Source of the DNA: Microdochium bolleyi
Lineage: Eukaryota; Ascomycota; Sordariomycetes; Xylariales; Microdochiaceae
Direction: 5' to 3'
Assembly (NCBI GenBank): GCA_001566295.1
Contig: KQ964247.1
Coordinates: 1,178,001-1,242,000, forward strand
DNA: 64,000 nt
Below are positions 59,233-64,000 of this stretch, in pieces. Under the pieces are notes generated by a model. It saw nothing but the letters and a program-made list of their open reading frames with translations, was not told the DNA's origin and did no database searches. The translations under genes were made by a program, and so were the position numbers. Positions within the stretch are counted from its first letter, which is position 1. Each line of letters opens with the position of its first letter.

Positions 59233-61750
59233 TACATCCGTTGGCACGTGCTGACTGGTTTGATCCGGCTTGACACTAGGCGACGCGTTCTTCTCGTACG
59301 AAGTCCTCCTCGTCCTCGACCTTCCTACGGGCGGTCTGGATCGTCCTTCTCGATCATGAAGGGCGATCCATTGCGAACCCCCCTGCAAAGATAGCCTCTA
59401 CTAGGTATCCTACCTTGGACATCTCCTGCCGGGAGGTCCATGGAAGAAACGGCACGGGGTGCTTTGAGGTGCCTACAAGCTGTGCCCCCTTGCCCCGTGC
59501 GTGTCATGCTTCCCACGTAAAAACGTTACATAGTAGGACATCGGAGTGCGGCCTGCGGAGCAACTCACCTTCGTCTCCATTGTGGAAAAGGGCTGGCATG
59601 TATATCACGTGGGAGCACGCACTCTTGCAGAGTCACTGCCAGTGACAGGGACACAGACGGCGCGGGATACCTTTAGGTATCGAGCGTATTGCGGCAGTAC
59701 CGGGCTCTCCGTCTTCAGCACGTCGGCTGTATATGTATATCTCCCCCATCCCATTTGAACACGAGGGAAGCGAGACGGCTAGTGGTATTTTGTTACGGCT
59801 GCTTGTCTTTCACGTGAGAAATAGCAATCTCCCGCGCGTGGGCTGGCAATTTGTCCGCCCGGGGCGACGGAAGCGACCAGTGCAACGAGAACATCGAGCA
59901 ATTCCCGCCGAAGTGTAATGATCCCGTGTGACGACAATCACCAGTGCCGTCCACTGACGGGGCTGAGTCGACCAAGAAAGAGGATTCCAAGGCGCTCTGC
60001 ACGTGCTGTGGTGCCTCCAAGGCTTTCGTTCTCTGACGTTCTGTTTCAAATCGCCGTCGGGAAGATCAAGGCTCGACGTTTGCGCAGGTATTGGTCCCAG
60101 ATCCGACCACGCAGGCAAAAGGACAAGTCCAACAAGCCACAGCACACGGATGTCATCTTCCTGAACTTCTCGATACCTCCTCGTTGGAGCGGGTGGCAGT
60201 GTCCTTTGGCATCCGCTCGTCCGTATAGCTGACGAGGGCAGGGGCGTTTCAGTTAGGTAGGATCCGAGAGCCCTTCAGCTTATCTGTCTGAGCATCAACA
60301 CAGCAGATGATTTCACGCGTAACAGCCAAGCCCAGGCGCACAGCCATCTCATCTGAGCATGTGCCACGCCTCGGCACCTCCCTCCCTCCCTCCATTCCCT
60401 CCCCGAACGGACATTCCCAGACTTATTGTTACCCCGGATCGGTTTCCCCGCACGGGCGGAGAGGGTGGCGCACCTGTCCATGGGGTAGCCGAACGCCTTC
60501 GCGCATTCTCCGAGTCAAGCATGACCAGCTCTGTTGTGAAAGACAGTCTGTGACCTGAGTAATGTTCTCAGACCTCTTAACCCTTGTCTCCACGCCTCAT
60601 CAGCTAGAGAAAAGGCCGACCAAGGAGCCCGCGGCGGGCCCGAGCCCAGCAAGCTCATGACGGGCATGCATGGCGCTTTCACCCGACCGTGAGCCAAAGA
60701 GAAATGTTGAATCACACGACACCCTCAGGAGATACGTCTCGGCCCAAGGAGGAAGCGCACGCCCATGGGTGGCGACATGTAGCCAGGTGCCCTAAGGGCC
60801 CAGAACGGTTTACCTGCAGCGCTTTTCTGTCCGATCGTGCGACCTTGGGGCACGATGAACTAGTGCCTACGTGTGGTTCCAGATTCCCGGGTGCGCCGCA
60901 TTGCGACGTCCTCACACGTGGGAAGGCCCATGAGGGTCTGGACCACCATAGTCAGGTTGGATATCTGTTCATTACCACAGTTGCGGCACAGAACATGGAA
61001 GTCAGGAGACGGCTGCGTTACGGCACAGCATCAGGAAGACGAGGCTTGCCGGCATGAACAAGCCTGATGGTGACTTCAACCCAGGGAAGTCGTATATCCA
61101 AGAACCAGCGGCGTGCTGCGGTGAGTATCGTGATGGATGGACTACTTGCTGGGGTGAGCAGTGCCGTGTTGGGTCACACGCAATGTGATGTGCGCCACCA
61201 ACGACAGCATGGCAACGCGTGTGTCAAGACGCTGTGCCCCCCTCGCGAATGCTTATCCAGCTCAAGCGGCGGTCGAACGCGAGCGGGCAATGATATTACT
61301 AACGGCGCCTGCGATGCTGGCGAGGGAGTGACAGTCCTTGTGGCCGGCGGTCGGGGCCGGGGTGCTTCTCCAACTATGACTCGAGAAGCACGCTACTGTT
61401 GTGCATCGTGAATCGACGCAGCCTCGGATCGTGCAGGAGAGCTTGCGTGTGGGTGTTTGGGGAGCGGTGCTGGACTTGGTGCTGGATGGGCTGAGGGTTT
61501 GGGAGAATGGTAGACTAGGGGCTAAGCACTCGCAGTGGTCCCACACCAATGAGCGGGGATCCGCCGGCGGTGCAGCTTGTCGTCGAGCCATTGGCCACCC
61601 AGACTCTTCTGATGCCTGGATCATGTCCAAGGATGCACACAAGATGGGACCCCGAGCAGGGGTGGTGGAGAGGGACCCCGTGGGGTACGGGATTGATGCG
61701 GAGAAGCCGGTGCACAGCAGAGAGGCGATGGACGTGTCTCGATATCGACA

Positions 61751-61786
61751 ACGGGCACAACGGGCACGACGGGCACGACGGGCACA
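61751..61786. repeat. 9-bp minisatellite, four units of ACGGGCAC[A/G]
   Basis: Four head-to-tail units with only the last base varying. On the minus strand it reads as a Val-Pro-Val run, which inflates an otherwise unsupported frame. Confidence 0.9.
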
Positions 61787-62942
61787 ATCACTGAGGAAGC
61801 CGGGCCTTGACGATATAGGGATGGGAAGAACCGGCCTCCATCAGTGGATGTCTTGCAACGATGCGGGCGCAGACTCACGCGGAACAGGTCACGAAGGACG
61901 GACGGCGGTCTGCTGGAGCTATGGGAGGAAAGGCGCAGTTGACAGCAACTTTGGCAACGGCTGACGTTTCCCGGGCGCCCCTGCTGCCGTTGCTCCAGCT
62001 TCGAAGCGTCAGCCGAGCCAGCCCTGGAGACCAGGCCTGAGTGGGGCACGTGCACGTGGAAAACGGCATGCTGGGGAGGGGGGGTCAAACCCAGGCTGCC
62101 CTCACCGGCGAAGGCCCCGGGTCTGCTTGTTGCAACCGCCTGTTGAGCAATGGAGCGTTGCTGTACTTGCAGCCCGTTCTGGCTCAAGGTTTCAGCGCTC
62201 TCCCTCTGATCCTTCGCGCCCTGGGCGGTCTGCTGTCGACGCGTGGTTCTGACTCGCTTGACTCGCGTGCCTGTGGGTTCTCTCATGCCATCTAGCTCGA
62301 TCCAGCAACAAGATTCAAGTAGCAGATTTCGAGCCGTGCCTGGCACGGCATGCCCCTGCCCTGACCACTGGCTACAGAGTAAGGGACGGAGTACAGAGCA
62401 CTGCACCGGCCACCCTGGGTAGCCAGCTGGGTAGCCAGGCTTCCCCAGTGACAAGCCATTCTTGGCTCAGAGCTGAGCCTGGAGGCTGGCTGCTGTTTGA
62501 TGTGGACAGGAAAGTGGAAAGAGCGTTGGAGGCTAAAGAGTGCGCCACCACCCAAGGACCTCAAGAGTCAGAGTCCTCTCGGGCGAGAGCGCTGGGCCTC
62601 CGCACCATCCGGGACACAGCAGCCCGCCCGCGTGGAACTTCCCGCTGCTCCAAAAGGGTGGTGAAAAAAGCTCGCGGGTACAGCGAACCAGTGCGACAGG
62701 CATGTACCTTACAGCTCGGCCGGCGCGCGGGCTGCGTGGCGGTCCCCGATCTGGGTTTCGCTAGCGAACCCCAAACCAGCAGAACCTCAGAGTCCCATCG
62801 AGGGGGGCGTGCGTGTCGAGAATTCGGACCTCAAGTCGGGCCTAGTGCTCCAACGCCCTCCGGTTGAGCACTTCCGGCGGCCGGTCCGGCTTGCGCACAG
62901 AGTACCATGCCGCCTCCTTTACCCCATCCACGAGCTTCAATC

Positions 62943-62949
62943 TATATAA
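62943..62949 (+). promoter_or_regulatory. TATA box of the MFS gene
   Basis: TATATAA about 198 nt upstream of the ATG at 63147, within the C-rich leader. Confidence 0.5.
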
Positions 62950-63146
62950 CACACAGGCTCCTACATCTACCAGCCATGTGCCTCGTCGCTGAACAAGGTA
63001 CGAATACGGACAGGCGACCAGACCCCGGGCTTACTCACGATACTTCCCTCGAGGGTGACTGCGGGCTTCTCCAGAGCCTTTGGCATCTTGTCTAACCACA
63101 ATACTGTGCTCGTCTTCCCTCCGCTCCACTCGACAGGATCACCAAC

Positions 63147-64000
63147 ATGTCGTCCCCAAGCAACTCCACGCCGAATGTCGCGGCGTCCGAGAAGGACGTC
63201 CGCCACCATGAGATCGAGCATACTCATGGCGTCCGGGTCGAGCATGCCGATGGTACCATCGATTACGTAGACGAAAAGGCCATTGGCGGCGACAGCGCAG
63301 CAATGCCCGACGGCTACTTCAGAAGCGCGCCCTTCATCTTGACTGTCGTCTCCATCTGCCTTGGCAATATCTGTGCCTACACCGGCTGGGTTCTGCCAGC
63401 AAACACTCTGTGAGTGACGCCTGCCTCGGACCCAACGCGGCTGCGTACCAATTCTTCGAGATGTTGCTGACAACGCGCCTGCGAACAGACTACTCATCAA
63501 CGCCTCGCTAGGCGGCTCGCCCAATATCGGCTGGGTTGCTACTGCGTGGACTCTGGGAAGCAGCATTGGCTTCCTCCTTGTCGGCCGTCTCTCTGATATC
63601 TTCGGCCGCCGGTACATCGTCCTCGGTGGTGGCCTGTTGAGTCTTATCGGTTGCATCATCGGAGCTACCGCGCAAACAGTCGAGACCTTGATCGCCGCCA
63701 GCGTCTTCAACGGCATCGCTGCAGCTCAGCAACTGTCCTTCGGCATCTTCCTTGGCGAGCTCGTTCCCAACAGGCTCAGAGGTCCCGTGATCGGTGGCGT
63801 CTTCCTCTCCGCCGGCCCCTTCGCCGTCTTTGGTCCTTCGATTGCCCGTGCCTTCATCTCACATACTGCTGCCGGCTGGCGCTGGAACTTCTACATGAGC
63901 ATCATCTACGCCTTCATCGCCCTCGTCCTCGCCTTTTTCTTCTACCACCCTCCGAGCTACGCCCAGCTCCACGTCGGCGGCAAGACCAAAACCCAGCAGG
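63147..64000 (+). CDS. TRI12-type MFS transporter, 5' part (runs off the window)
   Basis: Exons 63147-63409 and 63489 to the window end, 79-nt intron, frame kept (ANTL|LLINASLGG). A ~55-residue acidic/His-rich cytoplasmic N-terminus precedes the first helix. At least five hydrophobic segments follow, with the MFS motif A GRLSDIFGRR after the second. SPNIGWVATAWTLGSSIGFL and FNGIAAAQQLSFGIFLGELV are, from memory, typical of the fungal TRI12/siderophore-toxin efflux group (drug:H+ antiporter family, 14 helices). The protein would export a small molecule at the plasma membrane by proton antiport. Substrate cannot be told, and no biosynthetic gene is adjacent within the window. The C-terminal half lies beyond base 64000. 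Confidence 0.9.

Larger units (their letters stand above)
57090..63146. other. 6-kb interval with a tRNA and short repeats, otherwise no recognisable gene
   Basis: Holds two copies of the palindrome TACCCTAGGGTA, the tRNA-Pro gene, (CCAG)5 at 59213-59232, and a 4x9-bp repeat at 61751-61786. Open frames of up to 277 codons, including one crossing the 9-bp repeat, show no domain. The last 200 nt form the MFS gene's promoter. Confidence 0.45.

Noticed and set aside
61621..62454. 277-codon minus-strand frame with a Val-Pro-Val run
   Set aside because: The run is the 9-bp minisatellite; the rest has no domain and overlaps equally long frames on the other strand.

Overview
The window reads as nuclear DNA of a filamentous ascomycete (Pezizomycotina, probably Sordariomycetes; genus not determined). 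Evidence: moderately GC-rich DNA, short introns of about 59-141 nt with GTRNGT...YAG borders and CTRAC-type branch points, a cerato-platanin, a PKA catalytic subunit of the fungal second-isoform type, a zinc-cluster-free fungal regulator, and a TRI12-type MFS pump. There are no operons. Genes are separated by 0.7-6 kb, and most needed splicing by eye, checked by frame continuity across every junction.

Layout. 1-9.7 kb: the 3' end of a probable NIMA-type kinase gene (+), a five-exon small secreted cysteine protein (-), a Mid2/WSC-like single-pass wall protein (-), then about 5 kb without a recognisable gene. 9.7-17.3 kb: one very large gene (+) for a 2494-residue, mostly disordered and coiled-coil protein. 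18-29 kb: five-gene run, all on the minus strand: cerato-platanin, Fungal_trans_2-like regulator, small two-TM membrane protein, and a 978-residue disordered protein with an N-myristoylation-type start (the fifth minus gene, a stand-alone cupin, follows after a 4.8-kb gap at 33.9-34.3 kb). 35.5-37.7 kb: phosphoinositide-specific phospholipase C (+). 43.7 kb: an unusually small two-exon gene for a 62-residue zinc-knuckle protein (+). 45.5 kb: a higher-order AC satellite. 47.6-48.8 kb: Ser/Thr-rich surface protein (-). 50-53.6 kb: Gyp2/Mdr1-type Rab GAP (-). 55.7-57.1 kb: PKA catalytic subunit 2 (+). 58.5 kb: intron-containing tRNA-Pro(AGG). 63.1 kb to the end: 5' part of a TRI12-type MFS transporter (+).

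How they fit together. This looks like ordinary core-genome territory: signalling (PLC, PKA, NIMA-like kinase), membrane traffic (Rab GAP), and a cell-surface/secreted set (Mid2-like, Ser/Thr-rich protein, cerato-platanin, cysteine protein). I see no biosynthetic cluster, CRISPR array or intact transposon. The items most likely to be undescribed are the 62-residue zinc-knuckle protein, the twin CX6C secreted protein, the 2494-residue scaffold with its motif repeats, and the putative myristoylated protein.
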